The translations under genes were made by a program, and so were the position numbers. The notes under the pieces are model-generated. The model saw nothing but the letters and a program-made list of their open reading frames with translations, searched no databases and was not told the origin of the DNA. Below are positions 16,609 through 25,680 of a stretch of 63,186 bases of DNA, in pieces. The DNA is from Gemmatimonadaceae bacterium (GTDB lineage Bacteria; Gemmatimonadota; Gemmatimonadetes; Gemmatimonadales; Gemmatimonadaceae): contig JAICLZ010000018.1 in NCBI GenBank assembly GCA_025929535.1, forward strand, positions 1-63,186. Reading direction: 5' to 3'. Every line of letters begins with the position of its first letter. The first letter of the stretch is position 1.

Positions 16609-17562
16609 ATGGATGAGCTGAACGTTCCGCGGCGTGGGTTCAAGCTGCTCGCCGGCACGGCAAACCGTGCGCTCGCGGAAGAGATATCGGCGTGTTTGGG
16701 CGTCGAGCTCGCGAAGGTCACCATGTCGCGCTTCTCGGACGGTGAGATCTTCGTGCGGATCGACGAGAACATTCGTGGACACGATGTCTTCATCGTGCAG
16801 CCCACGAACCCGCCGGCCGAGAACATCATGGAGCTGCTGCTGATTCTCGATGCGGTGCGTCGGGCGTCCGCGGCGCGCACGACCTGTGTGATGCCGTACT
16901 ACGGCTATTCGCGGCAGGATCGCAAGGACCAGCCGCGGGTGGCGATCGGCGCGAAGCTGATGGCGAACCTGATCGTGACGGCGGGCGCGGATCGCGTGCT
17001 CGGCATCGATTTTCACCAGCACGCGCTGCAAGGATTTTTCGACATTCCGGTGGACCACCTGTACGCGGCGCCGGTGTTCGTCTCGCACTACCGCAAGAAG
17101 CAGCTGAGGGATCTCGTCGTCGTGGCACCGGACGTCGGGTCGGCAAAGATGGCGCGCGGGTTCGCGAAGCGCCTGAACGGAACGTTCGCGATCATCGACA
17201 AGCGTCGTCCGCAGCCGAACGTGGCCGAGGTGTTGAACGTGGTTGGTGAGGTGGAAGGGCGCGACTGTCTGATTCCCGACGACATGATCGACACGGCGGG
17301 AACGGTCACCGAGGCGGCGCGGGCACTGAAGGGGCTGGGCGCGAAGGACATCTACGTGTGCGCGACGCACGCGCTGCTTTCGGGACCGGCGGCGGAGCGG
17401 CTGCGCAATGCTCCGATCAAGGAAGTGACGGTAACGGACACCGTTGCGATTCCCGAGGCACATCGCTTTCCGCAGCTGACGATCCTGTCGGTGGGAGAGC
17501 TGCTGGCGAAGGCAATTCGATATACGCACAGCGACGAGTCGGTCAGCTCGCTGTTCGAGTAG
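16609..17562 (+). CDS. prs: Ribose-phosphate pyrophosphokinase (PRPP synthetase)
   Basis: 317 residues, the usual bacterial length. Conserved blocks: FKLLAGTANRALAEEISACL, KVTMSRFSDGEIFVRIDENI, MPYYGYSRQDRKDQPR (ATP flexible region), IDFHQHALQGFFDIPVDHL and the PRPP loop IPDDMIDTAGTVTEAA. It makes PRPP from ribose 5-phosphate and ATP for nucleotide, His, Trp and NAD synthesis. rplY follows after 56 bases and may be co-transcribed. Confidence 0.97.
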   Translation: MDELNVPRRGFKLLAGTANRALAEEISACLGVELAKVTMSRFSDGEIFVRIDENIRGHDVFIVQPTNPPAENIMELLLILDAVRRASAARTTCVMPYYGYSRQDRKDQPRVAIGAKLMANLIVTAGADRVLGIDFHQHALQGFFDIPVDHLYAAPVFVSHYRKKQLRDLVVVAPDVGSAKMARGFAKRLNGTFAIIDKRRPQPNVAEVLNVVGEVEGRDCLIPDDMIDTAGTVTEAARALKGLGAKDIYVCATHALLSGPAAERLRNAPIKEVTVTDTVAIPEAHRFPQLTILSVGELLAKAIRYTHSDESVSSLFE

Positions 17563-17618
17563 CACGATACTGAAACCCGGCTCGATCAACTGTCAATTAC
17601 GCTCCCGAGAGAATCGAC

Positions 17619-18284
17619 ATGGCAACCGAAGTCCTCATAGCGCACCCGCGCGCGGAAACCGGAAAGGGCGCCGCGCGGAAGCTGCGTGCCGCGAAGCAGG
17701 TTCCCGGCGTCGTGTACGGCCACAAGCGTGAGCCGCAATCGCTGGCGCTCGACGCGCGCGATCTCCAGAAGATGCTCGATCGCGTGAGCGCCGACACCAC
17801 GGTGTTCGAGCTGCGCATCGATGGCGGCACGGCGCGCACCCTGATCCGCGACATCCAGCGGCACCCGTTCAAGCGCGAGATCCTGCACATCGATTTCCAG
17901 GAGCTGGTGGCCGGTGAGCTCGTGACCGTCGACATCCCGCTCGTGCTCGTCGGCACGCCCATGGGCGTGCGCCTCTCGGGCGGCATGCTCGATCAGGTGC
18001 TGCGCACGATCAGCGTCGAAGTCGATCCGGGGAACATCCCGAACCACATCGACGTCGACGTCACCAATCTCGATCTGCACGAGTCCATCCACGTCCGCGA
18101 CCTGAAGCTGCCCGTGGGCGTCGAGGTTCTCGAGAACGAGGGTGAGACGATCTGCGTCGTGGCACCGCCGCGCGCCGAAGTCGAGGTTGCACCGGCAGCC
18201 GCGGAGGGTGAGGAAGCGGCCGCCGAGCCGGAAGTCATCCGCGCGAAGAAGGAGGAGGAAGACGCGGAGGCGCCGAAGAAGTAA
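17619..18284 (+). CDS. rplY: 50S ribosomal protein bL25 (long CTC form)
   Basis: 221 residues. The N-terminal 5S rRNA-binding domain (about 1-95) shows GKGAARKLRAAKQVPGVVYG and IRDIQRHPFKREILHIDF; a TL5/CTC-type C-terminal beta domain follows (about 100-185), then an acidic, Lys-rich tail from about residue 187. This is the general-stress CTC form rather than the short enterobacterial L25. It binds 5S rRNA. The prs-rplY-pth-ychF order is common in bacteria. Confidence 0.93.
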   Translation: MATEVLIAHPRAETGKGAARKLRAAKQVPGVVYGHKREPQSLALDARDLQKMLDRVSADTTVFELRIDGGTARTLIRDIQRHPFKREILHIDFQELVAGELVTVDIPLVLVGTPMGVRLSGGMLDQVLRTISVEVDPGNIPNHIDVDVTNLDLHESIHVRDLKLPVGVEVLENEGETICVVAPPRAEVEVAPAAAEGEEAAAEPEVIRAKKEEEDAEAPKK

Positions 18285-18349
18285 GTCGGCGGTGTCCGGC
18301 GCGGCGCATGTGCGCGACGCGCCGGACGCTCCTGACCATCGAGACGCCG

Positions 18350-18940
18350 ATGAAGATCATTCTCGGGCTCGGAAATCCGGGCAGACAATACGAGCGCACG
18401 AGGCACAACGTCGGCTGGTGGGTTCTCGATCACCTTGCCGACGTTTGGCATTTCGGGAGCTGGAAGGCCGAGGGGCAGTCGCTCGTGGCGGGTGGGCTCG
18501 TCGGCGCGGTGAAGGTGCGCCTCGTGAAGCCGCAGACGTTCATGAACCTGAGCGGCGCCGCGCTCGCGACGTATCTGAAGCGCCCCTTCTGGTCGCCGAG
18601 CACTGATCTGCTCGTGATCGTCGACGACGTCGCGCTGCCGGTGGGTACGTTCCGGCTGCGCGCGCAGGGGAGCGCGGGCGGTCACAATGGGCTCAAGAGC
18701 GTCGAGCATCACGTGGGCCATCGCGACTACGCGCGGCTGCGGATCGGAATACAGCCCGCGGATCCGGAGCGCCGCATTGGCGATCTCGCGGACTACGTGC
18801 TGAGCCCATTCGGAAAGGCGGAGCGCGAGGAGATTCTCCCGCTGATGCCGCGATTGACGGATGCGGCGGAGCTCTGGCTTCGCGACGGCATCGTGAAGGC
18901 AATGAACGCGCACAACACGAACGTGCACAACGGGAGCTAA
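18350..18940 (+). CDS. pth: Peptidyl-tRNA hydrolase
   Basis: 196 residues from ATG at 18350, which begins the canonical MKIILGLGNPGRQYERTRHN; an ATG at 18308 adds a non-family extension. Catalytic His in TRHNVGWWVLD, Asn in GLGNPG, Asp in VIVDDVALPVG, and KPQTFMNLSG and GSAGGHNGLKS blocks are intact. It recycles tRNA from prematurely released peptidyl-tRNA. The stop overlaps the ychF start by one base (TAATG). Confidence 0.96.
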   Translation: MKIILGLGNPGRQYERTRHNVGWWVLDHLADVWHFGSWKAEGQSLVAGGLVGAVKVRLVKPQTFMNLSGAALATYLKRPFWSPSTDLLVIVDDVALPVGTFRLRAQGSAGGHNGLKSVEHHVGHRDYARLRIGIQPADPERRIGDLADYVLSPFGKAEREEILPLMPRLTDAAELWLRDGIVKAMNAHNTNVHNGS

Positions 18941-20040
18941 TGCTGAAGCTGGGAATCGTAGGACTGCCGAACGTCGGAAAGTCGACGCTCTTCAATGCGC
19001 TCACGAGCGCGCAGGCGGAGGCGGCGAACTATCCGTTCTGCACCGTCGAGCCGAACGTGGGAATCGTCGAGGTGCCGGACGAGCGGCTCGAGGGACTCGC
19101 GAAGATCGTCAATCCGAAGCGCGTCGTGCCGGCGGTCGTCGAGTTCGTGGACATTGCGGGGCTCGTGAAGGGCGCGGCGAGCGGCGAAGGATTGGGCAAC
19201 AAGTTTCTCGCGAACATCCGCGAGACCGATGCGATCGTGCACGTGGTGCGCTGCTTCGAGGATCCGGACGTGCTGCATGTGATGGGTGCGATCGATCCGG
19301 TGCGCGACCGCGAGGTGATCGAGATCGAGCTCGCGCTGGCCGATCTCGCCGCCGTCGAGAAACGCCTCGACAAGGTGCGTCGCTCGGCCAAGTCGCACGA
19401 CAAGGAAGCGCTCGCGGAGCTGCCTGCGATCGAGGCAGCGTACGCGTCGCTCAGCGAAGGGCGAGGGCTGTGGGAAGCGAAGCTCAGCGATGAGCAGCGC
19501 GCAGTGCTCGCGCCACTGGCGCTCCTCACGGCGAAGCCGGTGCTCTATGCGGCGAACGTGAGCGACGCGGAGCTCACGGGCGACGAGGGCGCGCCGCTCA
19601 AGGCGTTGCGCGAGGCGGTGAAGAAGAGTGGCGAGCGCGCGCAGGTGGTTCCTTTCTCCGCCAAGATCGAGGCGGAGCTCACCGAGCTGCCGCCTGCGGA
19701 GCGCGGCGATTTTCTCGAGTCGCTGGGGCTCACGAGCGCGGGGCTCGATCGCCTCATTCGCGCGGGCTACGAGCTGCTCGGGCTGCGCACGTACTTCACC
19801 GCGGGCGAGCAGGAGGTGCGCGCGTGGACGATTCACGCGGGCGACACGGCGCCCAAGGCGGCGGGCGTGATCCACACGGACTTCGAGCGCGGCTTCATTC
19901 GCGCCGAGACGGTGGGCTACGGCGAGTTCGTGAGCACCGGAGGGTGGAAGGGTGGGAAGGAGAAGGGCGTGGTGCGAAGCGAGGGGAAGGAGTACGTCGT
20001 GGCGGATGGGGACGTGATGCTGTTTCGCTTCAACGTCTAA
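18940..20040 (+). CDS. ychF: Redox-regulated ATPase YchF (Obg-family NTPase)
   Basis: 366 residues. G1 GLPNVGKST at residues 7-15, switch region AANYPFCTVEPNVGIVEVPD, G3 VDIAGLVKGAASGEGLGNKF, G4-like NVSD, and the C-terminal TGS-like domain with LRTYFTAGEQEVRAWTI and DFERGFIRAETV. YchF binds ribosomes and hydrolyses ATP rather than GTP. It is translationally coupled to pth. The coding sequence is followed by 170 bases with no gene, containing only a weak GC inverted repeat near 20123-20146. Confidence 0.96.
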   Translation: MLKLGIVGLPNVGKSTLFNALTSAQAEAANYPFCTVEPNVGIVEVPDERLEGLAKIVNPKRVVPAVVEFVDIAGLVKGAASGEGLGNKFLANIRETDAIVHVVRCFEDPDVLHVMGAIDPVRDREVIEIELALADLAAVEKRLDKVRRSAKSHDKEALAELPAIEAAYASLSEGRGLWEAKLSDEQRAVLAPLALLTAKPVLYAANVSDAELTGDEGAPLKALREAVKKSGERAQVVPFSAKIEAELTELPPAERGDFLESLGLTSAGLDRLIRAGYELLGLRTYFTAGEQEVRAWTIHAGDTAPKAAGVIHTDFERGFIRAETVGYGEFVSTGGWKGGKEKGVVRSEGKEYVVADGDVMLFRFNV

Positions 20041-20210
20041 CTATCACAAAGCGGCGAGCGGGCTCTTGCGGAGGGCATGGCAGAGGAGCATGATGTTGCC
20101 GCCGCGACAAGCGTCAGTCTTGCGCGGCCCGCGATGGGGGCGGCCGCGAGCTACTCGAGTGGAGCGCTGAGCCTGACATCGGCGGAGAAATCATTCCGGT
20201 TCCCAGTCGT

Positions 20211-21650
20211 GTGCGAAGGCTCTTGGCCGGCGCAATCGCCGCGAGCTTGGTTGCCGGCTGCGGAAGCGATTCGACCGCGCCCTCATCCAAATCCAGACTC
20301 CGAATCGATGCCGGCGCGGACGTCACCGATACCATAGGCGCAGTGCTCACGCAGGCCTTGGTGGTCCAGGTGCGAGAACCGAGCGGGGCGTTGGTGCGGG
20401 ACGCCGTGGTGAGATTCACGGCGCTGCCGAACGACTCGATGCCCTACGCGAGTGCGATCGAAGTGGCACCGCTGACCTCCCAATACTTCTCCGGTTTCAC
20501 CAGCGATTCCACGGACGCGAACGGCCGCGCGGCGGTGCTCGTCGAGCTCGGCGGCATTGCCGGCAAGTCCGGCATCGCGATCACCGTCCCGGAGCTCGGA
20601 TTGACCGATACGGCCTGGTATACCGTGAAGCCCGGTCAGCCGTCGCGATTCGCACTTGGTGTGAGCGACACCGTCGTGACGCGTGGGGTCGCGTGGGATA
20701 TCGGAGCCCGGGTCATGGACCGCGCCGGGAACCCGTTGTCATCGGATTCCGTGTCGTACACGTCTCTCAGCTCCGGCGCGACGGTCACGGAGGCGGGGCA
20801 CGTCACCGCGGTCTCCGAGGGGCGGGCAGAGATCGAAGTGCGGTATGGCACGGCTCACGACACCTCGCGGGCGAGTATCGTCCCCCCCGGTCTGCTGGTG
20901 GCCGTTCGCCCGGGGAACGGTTTGTATCTCATGAACCTCGATGGCACGGCGCTCAAGCAGCTCACCGGCCTCAACGACTACTCGGTTTTCCCGCAGTGGT
21001 CGCCTGACGGCAAACGGATCACGATCTACGAAGGGAATCCGTATGGCACTGTGAGCTTCACCGCCGTATCGCTCGACGGTACCCGGACACCCGTGGTTCC
21101 TTCGCCCATTTCGCTGCTCGGCGGACTGGCATGGGCGCGTCCCGACCCGAGTGGCCTCCTGTACTTCGCGGGCCCGCGGACCGACAACGGCGCCATGACG
21201 ATCTGGCGCATGAGTGCGGACGGAAGCGGACTGGTTGCGCTCCGCAGTCCGGCCAACTCGTACGATTTTACTCATCCCGCACCGTCGCCGGATGGGAAGA
21301 CTGTCGTGTATGACTTGGACCCGCAGGGGATCATGGCGCTCGATGTCGCCTCGGGGACTGTGCACGCCCTTGGCCTGCAAGGCTTCTTTCCCGTGTTCTC
21401 GCCGGATGGCGCCCAGATCGCCTACATCACCGGTTCGGCGCTGATGATTGCGAACAGCGATGGCAGCAACGCGCGCGTGTTGTCGGGGTCGGCCGGTTAT
21501 GATGCGATTACGGCCCCGAGCTGGTCTGCCGATGGCAAATGGATCGTCGCGCCGTGGCCCGGTCGGGGTGCGGCCCTGGTGCGCGTCTCGGACGGCGTCA
21601 CCTTGCCGCTCCCGTTCGCGTTGGGCTACGACCAGTTCGCGCTCCACTGA
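20211..21650 (+). CDS. Lipoprotein with Ig-like domain and TolB/PD40 beta-propeller
   Basis: 479 residues from GTG at 20211. The signal peptide ends in a lipobox VAGC (Cys about residue 17). Residues about 30-125 look like a bacterial Ig-like group 1 domain (ALVRDAVVRFTALP, STDANGRAAVLVELG), a second Big-type segment follows to about 225, then a WD40/TolB-type propeller with repeated SPDGK-type blades (FPQWSPDGKRITIYEGNP, HPAPSPDGKTVVYDLDP, APSWSADGKWIVAPWP). Probably an outer-membrane-anchored binding protein; ligand unknown. The 3' end overlaps the convergent methyltransferase gene by 25 bases. Confidence 0.8.
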   Translation: MRRLLAGAIAASLVAGCGSDSTAPSSKSRLRIDAGADVTDTIGAVLTQALVVQVREPSGALVRDAVVRFTALPNDSMPYASAIEVAPLTSQYFSGFTSDSTDANGRAAVLVELGGIAGKSGIAITVPELGLTDTAWYTVKPGQPSRFALGVSDTVVTRGVAWDIGARVMDRAGNPLSSDSVSYTSLSSGATVTEAGHVTAVSEGRAEIEVRYGTAHDTSRASIVPPGLLVAVRPGNGLYLMNLDGTALKQLTGLNDYSVFPQWSPDGKRITIYEGNPYGTVSFTAVSLDGTRTPVVPSPISLLGGLAWARPDPSGLLYFAGPRTDNGAMTIWRMSADGSGLVALRSPANSYDFTHPAPSPDGKTVVYDLDPQGIMALDVASGTVHALGLQGFFPVFSPDGAQIAYITGSALMIANSDGSNARVLSGSAGYDAITAPSWSADGKWIVAPWPGRGAALVRVSDGVTLPLPFALGYDQFALH

Positions 21651-22330
21651 TACGCCCCCTTCACTCCAACGACACAGAGCCATCCCTTTTTTCGCTCCTC
21701 GAACACCTCGACGCCGCTGAACCCCGCCGCCGCACATGCCGCGCGATGCTCGTCGATCGTGAGCAGCTTCGAGCCGAGCACCCGCATTACGAGCACCTCC
21801 GCCGCACCAAAGCGCTTGCCCCGATAGGCTTCCGCGACGATCGCGATTCGCCCTCCTGGCCGAAGCACTCTCCGAATCTCGCGCAGATCGGTCGTGAGAT
21901 TGGGCCAGTAATAGTGCGTCTCGATGGCAGTCGCCGCGTCGAACGATTCGTCGGCGTACGGAAGACTGGACACCGATCCCACTCGAATGTCCACGCGCCC
22001 CGCGGCGATCGCGGCTGCGTTCGTTCCTCGAGCGACGGCGACGCTCGCCGCTGAATAGTCGATGCCGCAGACCCTTCCTGCCGGCGCGAGCCGAGTGAGC
22101 TGCTGGATCGTTCTTCCGCCACCGCAGCCGACATCCAGAACGACACTGTCCGTCGCCAGCGGAACGTGGGTGAGCGCCCACGTCGTCATCGCGAAGTGGG
22201 TCGAATTCATCATGCGCGCGAAGAGCCGACCCGGCAGCCAGGCCGGCTTTCGGCATTGGCGTACGAGCGCGAAACAAGCCACCACGGTCGCGCCATACCA
22301 CAGGACGCTCACAACGGTCGCTTTATTCAT
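21626..22330 (-). CDS. Class I SAM-dependent methyltransferase, membrane-anchored
   Basis: 234 residues. An N-terminal hydrophobic helix (ATVVSVLWYGATVVACFALV) is followed by a Rossmann methyltransferase: motif I VVLDVGCGGGRTIQQLTRLA, acidic loop VCGIDYSAASVAVAR, SLPYADESFDAATAIE (motif IV) and RVLRPGGRIAIVAEAY (motif VI). This is the Methyltransf_11/UbiE-like group. The substrate is not recognisable. The start lies 33 bases after the kinase stop on the same strand, with TATATC six bases before the ATG, so it may have its own leaderless promoter. Confidence 0.85.
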   Translation of the reverse strand: MNKATVVSVLWYGATVVACFALVRQCRKPAWLPGRLFARMMNSTHFAMTTWALTHVPLATDSVVLDVGCGGGRTIQQLTRLAPAGRVCGIDYSAASVAVARGTNAAAIAAGRVDIRVGSVSSLPYADESFDAATAIETHYYWPNLTTDLREIRRVLRPGGRIAIVAEAYRGKRFGAAEVLVMRVLGSKLLTIDEHRAACAAAGFSGVEVFEERKKGWLCVVGVKGAYQWSANWS

Positions 22331-22363
22331 GTTCCGGATATACGGTGCGGCCTTCTCTTCGTT

Positions 22364-24613
22364 TCAGGTGAGCCCGATCCGCTTCACCAGCTCGTCGTAA
22401 CGCGAATCCCGTCGCAGCGGCTCGTAACCCGGATCGAGCTTCAAATAGAGCAGCCCCGCCGAGCGCTCCTGATACGCGCGCTCGAGACAGGCGAATGCCT
22501 TGTCGAAGTCGTTCACCGCCGCGTACGCGGTCGCAATGACCTCGCCCCGGAGATATTGCCGCCGGGACTCGTCTTCCAGCCGCGCCAGAATCGCGTCCGC
22601 CTCATCGCGCTGACCGAGCGCCGCCAGCGCGCGCACGATGTACGCGTCCCACGCGCGCGGCGCACGCTCGAGCGACTGGCCGCGCCGGAACCACGTGAGC
22701 GCAGTCGCAGCATCGCCTTTCGCCACGTACGCGGCCCCAATGTAATGATGGACGCGATGGCAGATCTCGTCCATCTCCATCGTGCGCTCGCCTTGCGCAA
22801 TCGCGGCGTCGAAGTCTCGATCGTAAAGGAGAAAGCGCGCCAGCCACTCGCTGTAGTGTATCGACAGCGGATCGAGCACGAGTGCCTTGCGCATCGTGTC
22901 GATCGCATCGTGCAGGCGGCCCACACACGGCAGGAGCGTTCCGTGAACGTAGTGCGCCTCCGCATAGTTCGGTGCGACCGATACCGCGCGCGCGAGCTGC
23001 GCCTCCGCATCCCTGAACTTCCATTCGTGCCAGCCGAGCACTTTTCCGAGCGATGTCATTGCCTCCGCGAGCTCGGGCTCGCGCTGCAGGGCGCGCTCCG
23101 CGGCGCCCTTCGCGCGCGGGTACGCATCGTCCGGCGCCACCCAGTCGTCGGCGAGATTGCACCACGCATCGGCGATCCCTGCGTACGCGCGCGCGAGCGC
23201 CGGATCCTGGAGCAGCGCCTGCTGAAAGAGATCGAGCGAGCGTCTGAGCGCAGGCTCGGAGAGTTTCGCGAAGAAGAATCGCCCCTTCAGATACAGCGTG
23301 TATGCCTCGAGATTCTTCGTCGGCGCGACCACCTGCGCCTGCTCGCCGCCCAGCCGGAGCGTGAGCGCTTCGACGATCGCGCGAGAGATGTCATCCTGCA
23401 CGGCGAAGACATCCTCGAGCTGGCGATCGTACGTCTCGTTCCAGAGGTGATAGCCGCTCTCGACGTTGATGAGCTGCGCGGTGAGCCGGATCCGGTTCCC
23501 GACCTTGCGCACGCTCCCCTCCAGCACCGTCGTCACGCCGAGCTTTTCGCCGATCTCGCGCACGTCCACTTCCTTCCCCTTGAAGGCGAACGAGCTCGTG
23601 CGCGATGCGACGTGAATGCCCGGCAGCTTGCCGAGCGCGTTGATGATCTCCTCCGTCATTCCGTCGGCGAAGTATTCATTCTCCGGATCGGCGCTCATGT
23701 TCTTGAACGGAAGCACCGCGATCGCCTTCGCCGCGGCGCGATGAGCCTCGCCCGCGCTCCGCTGCGCGCCCGTTCCGGTATTCATCGCGATGCCGCGCAG
23801 CACCTCCGCGAACTCCGCGGCGGTGGGATAGCGATCCACGGGCGTACGAGCGAGCGCGCGCGAGACTGCCGCGTCCACCGCTTCCGGGACGTCGCGCGTG
23901 GTCCGCACCTTCGGGATGGGCGAGAGAAAGCGCTTGGCGATGATCGCCTGCGCCGAGACTCCCGTGAACGGCGGCTCTCCCGTGAGCATCTCGTACAGCA
24001 CGCAGCCGAGCGAGTAGAGATCGCTGCGGCCGTCCGTGGTCATCTCGCCCGCAGATTGCTCGGGGCTCATGTACGCGGGCGTGCCGATCGCGAGGCCCGT
24101 TTGGGTGAGCGAGCGGCCCGTTGTCGAGAGCACCTTGCCGATGCCGAAGTCGGCGACCATCGCCGCTCCCTCGTGCAGCAGAATGTTTTCCGGCTTGATG
24201 TCGCGATGCACCACGTGATGCCTGTGAGCGTAGTCGAGCGCGGATGCGACCTCGCGGGTGATCCGCAGTGCCTCCGAGAGCGACAGCTGGCGCTCGCGCT
24301 CGATCCGCTCGCGCAGCGATCGGCCTTCCATGCTCGGCATCACGTAGAACAGGAGGCCCTCTGCCTCGCCGGAATCGAACACGGGGAGGATGTGCGGATG
24401 CGTGAGTCCCGCGGCGAGCTTGATCTCGAGTAAGAATCGCTCCGCGCCGATCTCGGCGGAAACCTCGGGCCGAAGCACCTTGAGCGCGACCTCGCGATCG
24501 TGGCGGAGATCGTGGGCCAGGAAAACGACGGCCATGCCGCCTTCGCCGAGCTCGCGGGCGATCGAATAACGGCCGGCGAGTGCCGGCTCCAGGCGGGATT
24601 GCAGGGAAGTCAT
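22364..24613 (-). CDS. Ser/Thr protein kinase with TolB-like and TPR domains
   Basis: 749 residues from ATG at 24613, where the kinase domain begins after a short lead; an upstream reading to 24754 is unlikely. Kinase, about residues 14-275: GEGGMAVVFLAHD glycine loop, VALKVL lysine, HRDIKPENILL catalytic loop, DFGIGK and GTPAYMSPEQ, all intact. Then a TolB N-terminal-like domain as in CadC/adenylate cyclase-type regulators (IAVLPFKNMSADPENEYFAD, VLEGSVRKVGNRIRLTAQL), and TPR repeats to the end. No transmembrane helix separates the kinase and sensor parts, so it appears cytoplasmic, unlike many PknB-type kinases. Substrates unknown. Confidence 0.9.
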   Translation of the reverse strand: MTSLQSRLEPALAGRYSIARELGEGGMAVVFLAHDLRHDREVALKVLRPEVSAEIGAERFLLEIKLAAGLTHPHILPVFDSGEAEGLLFYVMPSMEGRSLRERIERERQLSLSEALRITREVASALDYAHRHHVVHRDIKPENILLHEGAAMVADFGIGKVLSTTGRSLTQTGLAIGTPAYMSPEQSAGEMTTDGRSDLYSLGCVLYEMLTGEPPFTGVSAQAIIAKRFLSPIPKVRTTRDVPEAVDAAVSRALARTPVDRYPTAAEFAEVLRGIAMNTGTGAQRSAGEAHRAAAKAIAVLPFKNMSADPENEYFADGMTEEIINALGKLPGIHVASRTSSFAFKGKEVDVREIGEKLGVTTVLEGSVRKVGNRIRLTAQLINVESGYHLWNETYDRQLEDVFAVQDDISRAIVEALTLRLGGEQAQVVAPTKNLEAYTLYLKGRFFFAKLSEPALRRSLDLFQQALLQDPALARAYAGIADAWCNLADDWVAPDDAYPRAKGAAERALQREPELAEAMTSLGKVLGWHEWKFRDAEAQLARAVSVAPNYAEAHYVHGTLLPCVGRLHDAIDTMRKALVLDPLSIHYSEWLARFLLYDRDFDAAIAQGERTMEMDEICHRVHHYIGAAYVAKGDAATALTWFRRGQSLERAPRAWDAYIVRALAALGQRDEADAILARLEDESRRQYLRGEVIATAYAAVNDFDKAFACLERAYQERSAGLLYLKLDPGYEPLRRDSRYDELVKRIGLT

Positions 24614-24720
24614 GGCGGAATAACATGTAGCACCGGACGCGGAAGCGGCAGGTGACCCAACGCGTGCAGGGAGGGTGGATAGAGCGGCCTGCAGTCCGGC
24701 GGATGTCAAGGAGAAATCAC

Positions 24721-25134
24721 GTGCGCCTTTCTTTGTCGAGTGCAACCCCGACACGCCGTTCGAGGCTCGTGTGCCTCGCCGCGCTCGCAGGCATCGCCAG
24801 CAGCTGCGGGTCCGACGGCGTGGGCCCGATCGCAGAGTGTGCGGCTCCCGCGTCGCTCTCGGTCGTGGTCATGGTCCGTGATTCCACCTCCGGCGCCGCG
24901 GCAGCAGACGGCGCACTCGGCACCCTCGCTGGTCCGAGCGTGAACGACACGCTGGGCCACGTCGACTCGCTCACGTTGGCCGGTGGCGATCAACTCGGCA
25001 CGTTCACCGTGACGATAGATCGCCCCGGCTATCTCACATGGATCGCGTCCAACGTGCGCGTCACGCGGCAGGGACCGTGCGGGAACGTGATCCCCGCACA
25101 GCTCGAGGCGAAGCTGCAGCCCGTGACGCCCTGA
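24721..25134 (+). CDS. Small lipoprotein with carboxypeptidase-regulatory-like fold
   Basis: 137 residues from GTG at 24721, chosen because AAGGAG (24708-24713) sits seven bases upstream. Signal peptide with lipobox IASSC. The mature part (SLSVVVMVRDSTSGAAAADG, GTFTVTIDRPGYLTWIASNV) looks like a short beta-sandwich of the carboxypeptidase regulatory (CarboxypepD_reg) type, judged by layout only. It has two further cysteines, in AECAAP and GPCGN, that could pair. Transcribed divergently from the kinase gene. Confidence 0.65.
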   Translation: MRLSLSSATPTRRSRLVCLAALAGIASSCGSDGVGPIAECAAPASLSVVVMVRDSTSGAAAADGALGTLAGPSVNDTLGHVDSLTLAGGDQLGTFTVTIDRPGYLTWIASNVRVTRQGPCGNVIPAQLEAKLQPVTP

Positions 25135-25246
25135 CCTTCGGTTCCGTCGCACGCTCCATGCAGTTCAACGCCGTTTGAGCCGATCGCGCGAGCCGTGCGC
25201 GACGGTAGAGCGCGAACGGCCGAGCGCGCCTGCGCGGCGGAGAGCT

Positions 25247-25480
25247 ATGACGACGAAGAGCGAGGAGCACATCGAGGACTGGATCGTCTCCGAGCCCGGA
25301 AACGGAGTCGTTCACGTCACTCACAAGCCGTCGCGGGAAACCTTCGAGATTTCCGTGGCCGAGGTGCGCGGAGCAAGGCCGGGTGAGAACGAGGTGTGGG
25401 CTGGCCACCTCGACGAGTACCTGCGCAGACGTGCCATCAACATCGCGGCACAACGAAAGCTGGCGCGGCTCGACCAGTAG
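25247..25480 (+). CDS. Small conserved-looking protein, unknown
   Basis: 77 residues from ATG at 25247 with GGAGAG just upstream. Charged and soluble: EEHIEDWIVSEPGNGVVHVT, SRETFEISVAEVRGARPGE, then a basic helical end (YLRRRAINIAAQRKLARLD). No family recognised. A 10-bp inverted repeat covers its last codons and stop. Confidence 0.6.
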   Translation: MTTKSEEHIEDWIVSEPGNGVVHVTHKPSRETFEISVAEVRGARPGENEVWAGHLDEYLRRRAINIAAQRKLARLDQ

Positions 25481-25491
25481 AGTCGAGCCGC
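25465..25491 (+). terminator. Perfect 10-bp inverted repeat spanning a stop codon
   Basis: GCGGCTCGAC (25465-25474) pairs with GTCGAGCCGC (25482-25491) around a 7-base loop that contains the TAG stop of the 77-residue gene. No T-run follows. Probably a terminator-like or mRNA-protecting hairpin. Confidence 0.55.
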
Positions 25492-25529
25492 CGAGAAGTC
25501 GCGAACGCCTAACGGTGCCGACCGTTGGA

Positions 25530-25544
25530 GGCATGAGTCATGCC
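25530..25544 (+). promoter_or_regulatory. Palindrome upstream of the holin/DUF3618 operon
   Basis: GGCATGAGTCATGCC is a perfect palindrome of two 7-base arms around one base, 137 bases before the operon start. It could be an operator. The rest of the 200-base gap (25481-25680) has no clear sigma-70 promoter. Confidence 0.35.
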
Positions 25545-25680
25545 CTCCCCTAGCTCACCGTAAACAACCGTCGCGACAGGTATGAGAATCGCACAGGGCA
25601 CCAGTGCCACGGCGAAGTCACGACAACAAAGCGGCGCGAGCAGGCGATGAGCTGAGTTCAGCGCAGGAGGCACACACATC

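Noticed and set aside
20041..20210. Small ORFs in the ychF-lipoprotein gap
   Set aside because: No ribosome binding site, conserved sequence or good promoter seen.
22166..24433. Long plus-strand ORF opposite the kinase
   Set aside because: Antisense reading of intact kinase motifs.
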